Below are positions 43,101-48,400 of a DNA stretch of 64,000 bases, piece by piece. The DNA comes from Plectrocnemia conspersa. Lineage: Eukaryota; Arthropoda; Insecta; Trichoptera; Polycentropodidae. Position 1 is the stretch's first letter; the number at the start of each line of letters is the position of its first letter. The DNA lies in NCBI GenBank assembly GCA_009617715.1, contig VTFK01000171.1, positions 682,001 to 746,000 of the forward strand. The letters are read 5' to 3'. The notes beneath the pieces are model-generated. The model saw only the letters and a list, made by a program, of their open reading frames with translations, did no database searches and was not told where the DNA came from. The translations under genes were made by a program, and so were the position numbers.

Positions 43101-45153
43101 TTTAGAATAATGTCTTTTCAATGTTAAGCATATTGTATTTTAGTTTTACTTATCTGAATATAATCAGCATTTAAATATATGATGTATAATTATATTCAAC
43201 GTCTATTTTTTATCGCGTGAGTGTATATTAATTTTATTTATGGTTTGGTAAAGTTCAGGTATAGACAAACAGACTTAGACAAATATCTGTGCATGAGCCT
43301 ATTACGTTTAAAATTACTATTCTGCATCACTTATGTACCACACAACCCATAGTCAGCGAGTACATTTATTAGTGTTGTATTCATCAATTAGACTACTATT
43401 TTATTTACAATTAGAGGAATTAATGCATGTTGCTAAATCATAAAAAAAACAGCTTGGCTTGTAATGAAGCGTTTTAACCGTTTATGAAAAAAATATTTTC
43501 TTTGTTAAAATAGGACACCACAGTGAGAATTATTTTATCATATTAAATTACAAAGTATCCACCATAAAATGAATAATTAAAATATACTGCGTGCATTTTG
43601 GTTTGCCCTCAAAACATCCGTTCCTAATTTGCTCTGGTGGTCAACGGAAATTTCTTTAAAAAAATCTCCTAATAAATAAAGAAACACAGGCAATACTTCC
43701 CCTTAGACAAGTAACATGTTTGGCTAATTACGAGGAAAATATGTGGTTTTATAAGAATATTATTAGAATACAAGAGCAGATAGTATGGTTGTGCCTATAT
43801 TAAAACTAATAGAAAGATTTGGCAGATGTTGATTGTCATATTTTTCTAATTGACTTATATATAGATACATATTGAAAAATATAAGGTTAAATAAATAAAT
43901 AAATTACCTTCTTGATCTATGTATGGGTCGTCCTGACATAGACCTCCTGTGCACGAGATCAATTGTACTGGGCGTCCAGAGCACGTATATTCTCCTCCAT
44001 TAGAGTTACCAGCGGCCAAGCACTGACGCCTTCTCACCTGTCGACAATCTCTTCCGCAGCGTGACCATTCAGACCAAGATCCCCATCTTCCTATAGCTCC
44101 TATATCAAAACATAATAAAATTGTGTAACCCAAATAAGGAAAAAATCGAAATAAGTATCAAGAATCATACCCAGTAAGGACTCAGTTTTATCAAATGACA
44201 TTACATCATATGAATATCCGTCTGTTGCATGAAAATATTTAAATGTAGTACAATTAATTAAATGTTATTTTCATGAAGTACACAGCGTTACAAGAGATTT
44301 TTTATACGCCTATAGCAATGACACTTATTTTATTGTTTTTGATAAAGTGGCTTATTCTTTTTTAGGACAAAATGTAATGTCTCTTGTTACGCTGTGAACT
44401 TTATTCTTAAATTACCACTGTGACAGGGTAAGCAATCTTGAGATCTTTGAATGGCAGCTCCCGAACATGGCTGTCCTCCATTCAATGGTTGAGGATTGGT
44501 ACATGAGCGTGTCCTTCTTTGGCCGCGAGCCGGCTGTCCAGGACATTTACATTCAGTCCATTGTGACCAAGGAGACCATCCACCGTTTTCTAAAATATTT
44601 TTTAATTGTTATTAATAAAAAAATTGTATTTTATATAAAATTGTATATATTATACATTTAAAGGTATTGTTATTTTTTACATGACATATATAGAATGATA
44701 TATCAATTTATTTTTAATCGCTATACTGTTACAAAAATATAATTTTTGCCGATCTGTATCCTTTATTAATTAAAAAATATATAATAACATACCATAAACA
44801 CTCAGAAGGACATTTTCAGAATTCCTCTTGCCAGCTATATTCTCAGCCACACATGTATAGTTAGCCATGTCCTGTGGGCAATTATAGTAAATTAGTTTCA
44901 ATCTGACGCGTTTGCAATTAATTAATTGCGTCAACAATCTGAATTACCTGGAGGGTTGCCTGAGAAATAAGCAGATGACCCTCAGCCGACACCAGAGCCG
45001 TAGAGCCTGGACTGGACACTAGGGGAGATCCATTTTTAAGCCAAGATAAATGAGCGGGTGGTGCTCCTGTAGGTCCAATGCACCTTAAAGTAGCTTGCCC
45101 GTAAATTTCCACGTTGGCCGGCACGGGTGGAGATACAAACTGTTTTCGAAGAT
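1..45153 (-). CDS. unc-5: UNC-5 netrin receptor, partial (nine exons, 5' and 3' ends outside or unseen)
   Basis: Single-pass receptor for netrin that steers migrating cells and axons, usually as a repulsive receptor. Coding join on the minus strand, 5' to 3': 45153-44948, 44871-44793, 44589-44416, 44099-43908, 3872-3735, 3626-3440, 3207-3098, 2828-2583, 1101-1. All eight introns are GT-AG, and every phase matches, leaving 810 complete codons without a stop. Domain order by residue of this partial protein: Ig-C2 1-94, TSP1 96-152, TSP1 154-216, membrane span about 225-247, linker to about 394, ZU5 from about 395, UPA, death domain from about 752 to the window edge. This is the UNC-5 architecture minus the signal peptide and first Ig domain. 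Introns are 76, 203, 316, about 40,035, 108, 232, 269 and 1481 bases. Identity is very secure; completeness is not, because both ends are missing. Confidence 0.95.
1475..1725 (-). repeat. tRNA-derived SINE-like copy (family S1)
   Basis: Read on the minus strand, it begins with a tRNA-like head (a TGGTATTAGTAG stretch, then a degenerate B box TTCAAATTCC) and continues into a body with AATCTG, a CTAG-rich segment and GATTAGAAA on the complementary strand. The same ordered blocks recur at 30738-31010 and 36896-37125, and the tail block (TGTAGCTCACAATTAAT here) recurs in the 30738 copy. Ends are approximate. Confidence 0.6.
2200..2435. mobile_element. small inverted-repeat (MITE-like) element
   Basis: The left end GGAACGCTCGGTAACGAGCG and the inverse of the right end GGAAACGCTCGGTTATCTAG share a terminal core (one gap). 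The interior repeats a motif of type CAATTTTATTGCTTTTGACG / GCAATTTTTTTGTGTTTGAC. Target-site duplications are unclear. The superfamily is not assigned. It sits inside the unc-5 ZU5 intron. Confidence 0.4.
2583..2828 (-). CDS. unc-5: unc-5 exon: end of linker and start of ZU5 domain
   Basis: The acceptor is CATTTCAG and the donor is GGAAG|GTATAT. The 81 codons begin [17 protein letters not shown] and enter the ZU5 domain at about [10 protein letters not shown], followed by the family hallmark [13 protein letters not shown] and the strand [11 protein letters not shown]5 is a beta-sandwich, named for ZO-1 and UNC-5, that packs with UPA and the death domain in a closed cytoplasmic supramodule. 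The split codon G|GT gives Gly and continues [13 protein letters not shown] in the next exon. Upstream proline runs may bind SH3 domains, but that is only a guess. Confidence 0.95.
3098..3207 (-). CDS. unc-5: unc-5 exon: short linker exon with YISP motif
   Basis: A 110-base exon inferred from phase. The exon before it ends with two spare bases and the exon after it needs one, so they cannot join directly. Between them lies one open stretch with acceptor TTTCCATAG and donor AAGTT|GTAAGT. It contributes one base in, 36 codons, and one base out, which repairs both junctions (AG|C gives Ser, T|CT gives Ser). The product begins [16 protein letters not shown] and is rich in Ser, Glu and Tyr. An overlapping frame reading toward MRPFLFS is a shadow. 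An isoform skipping this exon would be out of frame. Confidence 0.88.
3440..3626 (-). CDS. unc-5: unc-5 exon: cytoplasmic linker with YEYP and YDVP motifs
   Basis: The acceptor is CTGTGACAG and the donor is CAACAG|GTCAGT. The 61 codons plus split codons give the juxtamembrane cytoplasmic linker, running from [11 protein letters not shown] to HYDVPHLSN. The stretch is proline- and serine-rich with no fold that I recognise. It contains YEYP (residues 294-297) and YDVP (317-320). Both fit the YxxP form bound by Crk-type SH2 domains when phosphorylated. The HYDVP portion is characteristic of UNC-5 linkers. The exon leaves two bases (AG), which pair only with a one-base-in exon; this exposed the small exon at 3098-3207. 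Confidence 0.9.
3735..3872 (-). CDS. unc-5: unc-5 exon: juxtamembrane and transmembrane segment
   Basis: The acceptor is a long T run ending in TTTACAG and the donor is ATCAG|GTATTG. The 45 codons start [11 protein letters not shown] and pass into a strongly hydrophobic span of about 23 residues (from [10 protein letters not shown] to AYYFF), then the basic stop-transfer sequence RQKGRNR. The phase (GTT from the split codon) matches the TSP1-2 exon 40 kb away. Vertebrate UNC-5 has a similar APLYxGL-like run entering the membrane, which supports placing no further exon in the giant intron. The cytoplasmic side begins at about residue 248 of the partial protein. Confidence 0.93.
4037..4313 (+). 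mobile_element. hAT-like nonautonomous element (MITE), copy 1
   Basis: Starts CAGTGACGTAGCTGGGG and ends CTCGTCACTG, giving an 8-base terminal inverted repeat CAGTGACG. It is flanked by GATGATTT on the left and GGTGATTT on the right, an 8-base target-site duplication with one mismatch, as expected for hAT. The interior matches, in opposite orientation, the element at 62344-62599 over nearly its full length, including C/G runs and the block ending TATTCGTGGAT. The copy at this end carries about 22 extra bases before its right terminus. No transposase is present. Confidence 0.75.
4314..5590. other. AT-rich intron sequence, nothing recognised
   Basis: Part of the 40-kb unc-5 intron. It is AT-rich with homopolymer runs. 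Open frames here are short and compositionally simple. I see no repeat matching other parts of the window. Confidence 0.6.
5595..6115. other. GC-rich, CpG-containing intronic patch
   Basis: It stands out from the AT-rich surroundings, with CG-dense stretches around 5725-5800 and 5900-6060. Overlapping open frames occur on both strands because stop codons are scarce, not because a gene is evident; none begins or ends at convincing splice sites and no domain is recognisable. Best read as a candidate regulatory or conserved non-coding element. Confidence 0.4.
6540..6965. other. GC-richer intronic patch
   Basis: Moderate-GC island containing CTCGCAAATCCGCG and TTCGACGCCGGGCG. There are two short overlapping open frames with no recognisable protein. 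Candidate non-coding element; 6966-7520 beyond it is plain AT-rich intron. Confidence 0.35.
7522..7565 (-). repeat. 12-bp perfect stem-loop at the 3' end of the LINE fragment
   Basis: GACCATCGTGGC at 7522-7533 is perfectly complementary to GCCACGATGGTC at 7554-7565, with a 20-base loop. On the minus strand it follows the reverse-transcriptase C-terminal sequence of the 7566-8680 element, where some LINEs carry a stem-loop read by their own reverse transcriptase. That role is inferred. Confidence 0.6.
7566..8680 (-). pseudogene. Non-LTR retrotransposon reverse transcriptase, 5'-truncated and frameshifted
   Basis: Relic of a LINE of the Jockey/CR1 type. Reading down from 8678, the protein contains the RT palm motif [20 protein letters not shown], the catalytic YADD box (in [11 protein letters not shown]), [10 protein letters not shown] and [12 protein letters not shown]. 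Then [18 protein letters not shown] is the thumb-like segment. Near 8004-8014 the frame shifts by one base (a T run appears shortened) and continues in another frame with [25 protein letters not shown] and [12 protein letters not shown], typical of the C-terminal end of these elements. Only the last part of ORF2 is present; the endonuclease and first RT blocks are missing. It sits antisense-free, in the same direction as unc-5. Confidence 0.85.
8930..9500. other. GC-richer intronic patch
   Basis: Contains moderately GC-rich sequence between about 8940 and 9490, including a TATAAAAG at about 9105 near CTCGAGCGG. No exon or domain was recognised on either strand. The TATA-like motif alone does not support a promoter call. 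9500-10190 is low-complexity AT sequence. Confidence 0.3.
10195..10425 (-). repeat. tRNA-derived SINE fragments
   Basis: On the minus strand the segment at 10210-10270 reads as a tRNA-like B-box head (GAGTTCGAGCC) followed by an A/T tail, matching the segment at 31160-31215. Next to it, 10290-10420 carries the S1 body blocks AGCTCGATTTTAA, GATTAGAAAAATCTAGG and CAACCTAATCTG, shared with 36880-36960. It is probably two nested or adjacent partial copies. Confidence 0.5.
10898..11690. other. Unexplained moderate-complexity segment
   Basis: Two minus-strand open frames (11152-10898 and 11682-11425) and one plus-strand frame (11081-11323) sit in sequence of clearly higher complexity than its neighbours. 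Translations contain stretches that look protein-like (minus strand: [18 protein letters not shown]), but I recognise no family, and no splice signals tie them together. It may be a decayed mobile element. Confidence 0.3.
11691..14430. other. AT-rich intron sequence, nothing firmly recognised
   Basis: Mostly low-complexity AT sequence with a TA-rich run near 12505-12530. A somewhat more complex stretch at 13350-13530 contains two TGACG/CGTCA-type motifs. No coding sequence was identified. Confidence 0.5.
14440..14760. other. GC-richer intronic patch
   Basis: Open on both strands for nearly 300 bases with no recognisable product and no splice signals. A short AC dinucleotide run is at about 14568-14580. 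Candidate conserved non-coding element. Confidence 0.35.
15660..16050. other. GC-rich intronic patch
   Basis: One of the strongest composition shifts in the intron, with CTCACGCGAGACC, CTGCTCCGGGGGCC, AAGGCGGCGCGCTC and CGGTCCCGGGGCCC. It also has TAAT-type core motifs (CTAATTG, GCTAATG) of the sort bound by homeodomain factors. No open frame of note. Best candidate here for a regulatory element. Confidence 0.4.
16050..19415. other. AT-rich intron sequence
   Basis: Low-complexity AT sequence. It holds a direct tandem duplication at 16865-16923 (two copies of a roughly 29-base unit ending ATTTTAATCAAATAATTTT). Nothing coding was recognised. Confidence 0.5.
16865..16923. repeat. Two-copy tandem repeat, about 29-base unit
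   Basis: The unit ATATATAATATTTTAATC followed by AAATAATTTT occurs twice in direct succession, virtually identical, indicating a recent local duplication. Confidence 0.8.
19420..19720 (-). repeat. Diverged coding-like tandem duplication
   Basis: Two segments about 175 bases apart match at DNA level (CTGGGAATGAGTTTTTTGAT at 19453 versus CTGGGAACGGGTTTCTTAAT at 19628, continuing TCTAAT..TAAA.ATGTTTC). Translated on the minus strand, both give parallel peptides: [20 protein letters not shown] and [19 protein letters not shown]. The reading frame spans both duplicates without interruption for about 40 residues each. I recognise no protein family. It could be a relic of a tandemly repeated gene or of a mobile element. 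Confidence 0.45.
20090..20300. repeat. Unclassified interspersed repeat R2, copy 1
   Basis: Ordered blocks TTATCAATTG, TTTATTAACAATTAAAGG, AGGTCATAAACAGC, GTTTCAACCGTTTAAGAAAA and ACCGTGAGAA recur in the same order and strand at about 43380-43540 with substitutions. The ends are not defined and no coding capacity is seen. Confidence 0.5.
20880..22085. other. Two GC-richer patches in the large intron
   Basis: Patches at about 20890-21130 (GCGAACTTCTCCGCCCCCGC) and 21690-22080 (GTGACGTCCGTGACAAATAG, CGCGTCGCGCTGCGCTGG, CCCCCACCCCCGCTCC) flank AT-rich sequence. The open frames within are short, without domains or splice sites. Candidate non-coding elements. Confidence 0.35.
22759..22961. repeat. 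Tandem repeat, two copies of 105 bases with internal sub-repeats
   Basis: Copy 1 starts at 22759 and copy 2 at 22864. Both contain TTATTCAGGGT, AAATAGCAAATGGTTA, AATAAAAATAGC and AATAAAAATATAGGA in order. Within each copy a shorter GGT(C/T)A(A/G)AATAAAAAT unit is itself repeated. Confidence 0.8.
23100..24440. other. Intron sequence with GC-richer patches
   Basis: Patches at 23160-23570 and 23970-24440 are richer in GC than surrounding DNA. The second contains CATGTCCACACACATACACG and runs of CCCCA. Several open frames overlap on both strands, none with a recognisable domain. 24440-25880 is mainly AT-rich with nothing recognised. Confidence 0.35.
26105..26500 (+). pseudogene. LINE ORF2 C-terminal relic, copy 1
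   Basis: The plus-strand frame from 26196 reads [19 protein letters not shown], resembling the (C)..HILW.CP.R zinc-finger-like tail that ends the ORF2 of several non-LTR retrotransposon clades. Stops and shifts follow, then [12 protein letters not shown]. The part from 26370 matches 51690-51825 (AGACATCAGCGGATC, ACCGACAATGATACAACTTA) in the same orientation. Heavily decayed; clade not assigned. Confidence 0.55.
26500..29985. other. AT-rich intron with two GC-richer patches
   Basis: Patches at 27460-27570 and 28020-28340 (TGACGCTCGCAAGGGTGG, GACGCTGAGCGACAGCAGCG) interrupt low-complexity AT sequence. No coding exon was recognised. The 28020-28340 patch contains TAATTGGAC and CACGTG motifs and may be regulatory. 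Confidence 0.35.
29990..30540. other. GC-richer intronic patch
   Basis: Overlapping open frames on both strands reflect stop scarcity; none shows a domain or convincing splice borders. It includes GCAGCCGTGGGGTTCC and TTGCCCCGCCGTGATT. Candidate conserved non-coding element. Confidence 0.35.
30738..31010 (+). repeat. tRNA-derived SINE-like copy (family S1)
   Basis: Head GTGGTATAAGTCAGTGATTA, then a good B box GGGTTCAAATCGC, then the body GATCGATCATTACAGAT, ATTCTCGGGG and a tail block TTGATTGTGAGCTGTAATAA. The order matches the minus-strand copies at 1475-1725 and 36896-37125. This is the best-preserved head of the family in the window. Confidence 0.65.
31155..31220 (-). repeat. tRNA-like SINE head fragment
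   Basis: The minus strand reads AGTCACTCTGAAGTTGTGGG then TTCGAGCCCCGGC, a near-canonical B box with flanking T-stem-like bases, then an A/T tail. It matches 10205-10270. There is no acceptor stem or anticodon arm, so it is not a tRNA gene. Confidence 0.5.
31400..31790. other. GC-richer intronic patch
   Basis: Includes ACCCCACCGAGTTCATC, GGAACGTAAAGCG and TATGACGTCATTCC, the last a CRE-like palindrome TGACGTCA at about 31634. No open reading frame of note. Candidate regulatory element. Confidence 0.35.
32480..32640 (+). repeat. Unclassified repeat family R1, block A copy
   Basis: Contains GCATTGTTTATCGCGCATCC, CAAACAAAAAGTTTTTTATG and GCTAATAGGTGGTCCGTGAA. The same block occurs at 37375-37480 on the plus strand and at 51385-51530 on the minus strand. 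Block B of the family follows at 33479-33530, here separated by unrelated sequence. Confidence 0.6.
33479..33530 (+). repeat. Repeat family R1, block B copy
   Basis: GGTCGATAGAATGACATATA, then AATTATTTGTGCAGGAGGTGG and AAACCC, matching block B copies at 37570-37640, 58660-58745 and 63900-63990 on the plus strand and 51228-51290 on the minus strand. Confidence 0.6.
34790..35245. other. GC-rich intronic patch open on both strands
   Basis: A frame of about 100 codons is open on each strand over nearly the same bases (34891-35208). Neither translation resembles a known protein, and reciprocal openness points to stop-poor composition. Candidate conserved non-coding element. Confidence 0.4.
35880..36278 (-). 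pseudogene. Decayed LINE ORF2 C-terminal fragment
   Basis: The minus-strand frame contains [37 protein letters not shown] and RRGRCVFEF. The arrangement parallels the LINE C-terminus at 7566-7960 ([11 protein letters not shown], a loop with [12 protein letters not shown], then AIRLLNTL). Sequence identity is low, so it may belong to a related family. No catalytic motif is present. Neighbouring plus-strand frames are shadows. Confidence 0.45.
36775..36895. repeat. Foldback element with about 52-base inverted arms
   Basis: The left arm starts ATCGAGCTGGATCGTACATA at 36775, and the right arm, read on the other strand from 36895, starts ATCGAGCTAGATCGTACATA. The arms match along about 52 bases down to AGCTT with few mismatches; a short TA-rich loop separates them. 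It lies at the tail end of a SINE copy and may be an inverted SINE tail or a separate MITE. Confidence 0.75.
36896..37125 (-). repeat. tRNA-derived SINE-like copy (family S1)
   Basis: On the minus strand the head reads ATAGAGAAATGGTATAAGTC, ACTGATTATTATTGACCTG, then B box ATGGGTTCGAAAAC, then body blocks CCGGGAGATCGG, GATCATTACAGATTAGG and CTAGATTTTTCTAATCCC. These match the copies at 1475-1725 and 30738-31010. Confidence 0.6.
37375..37640 (+). repeat. Repeat family R1, blocks A and B together
   Basis: Block A (GCATTGTTTATCGTGCATCT, ACAACAAGTAGTTTTATGGG) is followed, after about 90 bases that include TAATAACGCAATTATTT, by block B (GGTCGTTAGAGTGACCTCTT, ATAACGAATTGTGC). The 51228-51530 copy has the same order on the other strand, so A and B form one element. 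Confidence 0.6.
38400..40030. other. Two GC-rich intronic patches
   Basis: Patches at about 38430-38890 (CACTTGCGGCGCGTCTCCC, ACCCCCTTCGCGAGCC) and 39580-39990 (GAAACGCGTGAATTCCCGCG, CCCGGACGAGACGAG) flank AT-rich sequence. A plus-strand frame at 38462-38836 has no recognisable domain. Candidate non-coding elements. Confidence 0.35.
41500..42680. other. Two GC-richer intronic patches
   Basis: Patches at 41500-41890 (GATTGCGGCGGCGGTTGC) and 42430-42680 (CCGGCCGTGAAGGAG, ATTCGCGCGAATTAA) have no recognisable exon. Open frames on both strands at 41556-41938 look like composition effects. Confidence 0.35.
42988..43039. repeat. Perfect 24-bp inverted repeat with 4-base loop
   Basis: The left arm from 42988, TGGGATTTTTAAAGTGGTCT plus GAGA, is fully complementary to the right arm ending at 43039, with loop TGTT. 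It would form a stable hairpin in DNA, or in RNA transcribed from either strand. No longer flanking inverted repeat was found. Confidence 0.9.
43380..43540. repeat. Unclassified interspersed repeat R2, copy 2
   Basis: Diverged copy of the element at 20090-20300, with blocks TCATCAATTAGAC, TTTATTTACAATTAGAGGAA, TAAATCATAAAAAAAACAGC, GTTTTAACCGTTTATGAAAA and ACAGTGAGAA in the same order and strand. Confidence 0.5.
43908..44099 (-). CDS. unc-5: unc-5 exon: second thrombospondin type 1 repeat
   Basis: The acceptor is TTGATATAG and the donor is GAAG|GTAATT. The 63 full codons encode a canonical TSP1 repeat with the WxxWxxW motif (WGSWSEW), CGRDC, an arginine ladder and the cysteines of TCSG, ISC and GLC, then an acidic spacer DDPYIDQE that leads to the membrane. 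The leftover G joins TT across the 40-kb intron to give Val. If this donor were skipped, the frame would run 18 more mostly hydrophobic residues to a stop, so intron retention would give a receptor lacking all cytoplasmic domains. That isoform is speculation. Confidence 0.95.
44277..44400. mobile_element. 124-base inverted-repeat (MITE-like) element in a TSP1 intron
   Basis: The left arm AGTACACAGCGTTACAAGAG and the inverse of the right arm AGTTCACAGCGTAACAAGAG match at 18 of 20 positions. The centre is AT-rich. It occupies much of the 316-base intron between the two TSP1 exons and ends 16 bases from the exon, close to the splice donor. Target duplications are not clear. Confidence 0.6.
44416..44589 (-). 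CDS. unc-5: unc-5 exon: first thrombospondin type 1 repeat
   Basis: The acceptor is TATTTTAG and the donor is CAGTG|GTAATT. The 57 full codons hold one TSP1 repeat. It opens with the WxxWxxW motif (WSPWSQW), the usual site of C-mannosylation, followed by arginine-rich strands and six cysteines (TECKC, RSC, QPC, QDC, LPC). In UNC-5 the TSP1 pair forms part of the rigid ectodomain stalk. The cysteine spacing near the start (CKC) is slightly unusual for TSP1. The exon ends in phase 1, completed by GA of the next exon to give Gly. Its donor lies 16 bases from a small inverted-repeat element in the following intron. Confidence 0.95.
44793..44871 (-). CDS. unc-5: unc-5 exon: second Ig-like domain, C-terminal part
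   Basis: A 79-base exon too short to appear as an open frame by itself. The acceptor is CCCACAG and the donor is TATG|GTATGT. It encodes 26 residues ([17 protein letters not shown] and onward to LLSVY), with the second disulphide cysteine in YTC and a possible N-glycosylation site NYT. The YxCxAxN signature is typical of I-set/C2 Ig domains. The preceding intron is only 76 bases. The leftover G joins AA of the next exon to give Glu, producing the junction VYENGGW, which leads straight into the first TSP1 repeat as in other UNC-5 receptors. Confidence 0.93.
44948..45153 (-). CDS. unc-5: unc-5 exon: second Ig-like domain, N-terminal part
   Basis: Starts after an acceptor with a T-rich tract ending TTTCAG and ends at a CAG|GTAATT donor. 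The first two bases complete a codon begun in an unseen upstream exon, so this is not the start of the gene. It encodes 68 residues beginning LRKQF, the linker that joins Ig1 to Ig2 in UNC-5 proteins. The Ig core cysteine (residue 24, in LRC) and the core tryptophan (residue 37, in LSWLKNG) are present. The exon ends in phase 0 and joins the next exon to form [11 protein letters not shown]. The second Ig domain helps bind netrin in the family. The boundary call is secure. Confidence 0.93.
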
Positions 45154-45359
45154 CTGAAAAATAAAATGGTGCTCTTGTTAGTATTTTAAAAATATATTAA
45201 AATAAAAATATCTCTGTGCAGACACTACTTAAAAGCTCTTGATAAAGTTTAATAATTATTAGGTTGCTAGGATATATAATAATTATATAATTGCAGTATA
45301 TAACATTTGATTACAAATATTTTTTTAGACATCAATATGTTTTTTCTCCTTAATACTAT

Positions 45360-45450
45360 CATATCTTGAAATGCATTTTTGTCAGCAGTTGAGTTATTGA
45401 ACACCTTGTGATATGTGGTTGCACATTGTCGTGGTGGAGAATTGAAAATT
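45360..45450 (-). pseudogene. mariner/Tc1-type transposase relic, catalytic-core fragment
   Basis: The minus-strand frame from 45448 reads FSILHHDNVQPHITRCSITQ then LLTKMHFKI before stops. HHDNxxPH followed by about 12 residues and a hydrophobic Leu-Leu is the second-aspartate region of Tc1/mariner DDE/D transposases. Flanking sequence is too decayed to read. An overlapping longer minus-strand frame in another phase is a shadow. Confidence 0.6.
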
Positions 45451-48400
45451 TTAAATTTATTATTGCATGTCTGTATGATTTTCGTTTTGTATAATTTTGC
45501 TTTCGCGAAAATTTCTGGGGCTTTATTTTTGTCGTTTTTGGATAAATGGATCGATTTTATTGCATAAAAAAAGCTTAAATCAATCTTTATTATTAACAAT
45601 ACCAACACCAAAAGTATTGCTTATTTTACAAGCAGCTTCTACTACACAATAATTATTAATAATATCCACACTAAAAGCAATGTTTATTTTTGATTGAATT
45701 TATATAAAATCTCACGTGCTTCACTTACATTTATTTCAATAACAGCCACGATTAACTTTAACCCTATTTTCCGAATGTTATTTTTTTATATAATAATTAT
45801 ATATAATCTTCTAAAATATTTTTGATGTATTTGAAAACTCTTTTTAATTTAATAATATTTTTTTTTTTAATTTACTTGCTTTATTTATTGCGGCTTAGCA
45901 ATTGTAGTAAATATTGCACAGCACGTATAGATTGGTTTGACGAATTTTAATTGAGATAATATAATTTTGTGTTGGGAAATCAAAACGAAGCTTTGTGCGA
46001 CATTCCTGAGCTTATTAAACAAAGGCCATAAAGCATTGCGGCCGCTCTGTACAATTCAATGATCAATACCGAACACATATTGAACTTGCTAAATATGTTG
46101 TTCATGATGACTGTTATTAGATACTTATAATTGTAATAAAGCCGCATTTGTTATCCAAATATGCGTAATATTAAGCCTAATTATTGGTGGTATTGAACAC
46201 GATTTTATGTAATATGCATATATTAAAATAGCATTAAAATATATTTGTGAATAATAAATTATTGCGTAATTAATAAATATTAAGTCACAATAAAAAAAGT
46301 AAGTTACCGATGTTCAATGACAATACAATGGATCATAACTGATGTGATCTATTTGGAAATGGAAAATAAAAGTATTTTTAGGTTTTCTCTTGTGAACTAA
46401 AACCAAGTTATGAATTAGTGAATTTATGAAATAACGTATGTATGTATTTATCTGTATTATAATATAAGTATAAATAAATACATAAAATTTAAAAATAAAT
46501 TCGAAATCATTGGCCGCAGTATAGTACTTTTAAAACCGTCATATTATTTTATGCAAGGGATATTGAGAAGGCATTCGGAGCAGTCGCGCTGATCGAGGGT
46601 GGTTCGAGTTTTAAGCTCCCATAAAATCCGATGTACGAGTGTATTTAATGATCGATTTTCGAGTGCACAGTATGCATCAACGTCGAACTCCAAGGAGGCC
46701 ATTAGGCGTAATTAAGGACCTTTGGAGGCGATAATCGCAGCTCTGCCGTGGCATAAATCATGCGAATCTGGCATCGTTAAAAATTCCAATAAATCCAATT
46801 CCTGATACTGCAATGGTTAATGGACCCGTCAGATTTGTTTGAATGGCAATATAAAGTCATTAAGCACTCGCTCAATTTGATTTATTTTAAATATGTTTAA
46901 ATTGTACAATTTTCTTAGTATCTGGCATTTCTAGGTTAAATACTTTGACCCGACTCGTCAAAAGAATTCCCATAACCTTTTAGTACGTAAGTAATTACCT
47001 GTCATTCAACGTCTCTCTATACATTTTATTTTGCTCTTGTAGCATATCATAAATACACCGTGAACGTGTTCGTATCTTGTATCCATAATAAACTTTGTTT
47101 ATGCTGGTGTCAGTTGCAAGTCACAAACATATAGAAAATCAAATGCGGAGCTCTCCCATTTGGCTATTTTAGTAAAGTACATAGAAATACAATATATGTA
47201 CATTCAATAAATGATTATCACGTAGTTCTTTGATTATCATGTAGCGTAACATATTTTAGGTTTAAAATTAAATATAATAAATTTCATTAAAATTATTATC
47301 CGTAAGCAGCTTTCCTAATACCGCAAATATGACAGGTTGTATTAAACCTTTTATTTATGGCAACATTTAGTATATCGATCTGATCTATTCATATTTTGTA
47401 TTCAATGTTTAAAGTTATAAGTCACGATTTTTATAACGTGCTTTTTTAATTTTAATAAACATTGCTGTTTAACAGAATCGATTTAGTCTTAATCTCATGG
47501 GGTATAATTCGCTGCGCAGATAAATCGGTTTTTTATTTGTATATTGTGTCACTATTTATTCGTTGATATCTTGTAAATTATTGATAAATAAAAATCTATA
47601 CGAATTTATAGAATGATCTGATAAAGGTAAGCTTGCAAACAATGAAACGAATCTATAAAATTGTATGTTAGTATATTACACATATTGTATTTTAGTGCTG
47701 CGACATCCCTTCTCATACCACCCACCCTAGTAAAAACTTGGTAATTCGCAAATCTATCCACAACTTGTCGACTAAGCGTCGCTTATTTCTGTTTCTCTTA
47801 TTCTCTGCCAGGATAATCTTTTTATCCACATTCGGGCCGAGACAAAGTACTTATTACATCGTAGAGAAAATTTATGTGTTTGTTTTTCATTGGTCAAGAA
47901 GAAAAAGTAGAGAGAAAGAGAGATATTAAGTGGAAACTTCGCTAAAAGGAAGTTAACCATTTATAATCGCGCCATCTCTATTTTATCCCAAATGTGTAAC
48001 GGTACACATATGTATACTATTAAATATACCCATTTTTGACAGTTGAGGGCGTCTCATTTATTTAATGTAACTTCTGTATAATATTTAGTTGAAATTAATA
48101 TAATATACGGTTTCTATTGCTATATCTTTATATTTATGCATAGTTGTTAGAACAAACTCCAACAGTCCTAATTAAAGGTCAGTCGAAAGTAATAGTTTGA
48201 AACATCGTCTGGGCCTTAATTGTTGTTAATTTATGCTTTCAAGAGTAAAATATATATATTTACATACATAAATTAAACAGTTTTGTAGCATTTTAGCGCA
48301 AAAATTGCTTTCCAAGACGATAATTAACCCAAATCCCCTGAAGTTTCTACGGCTTCACGTATCGTCTTTTCTCTGTCAGCTTTGCTAGGCATTAATTCTT

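Noticed and set aside
45267..45611. Minus-strand 114-codon frame next to the Ig2 exon as an upstream unc-5 exon
   Set aside because: It has no Ig features; another frame of the same DNA carries a mariner transposase motif, so this frame is a shadow.
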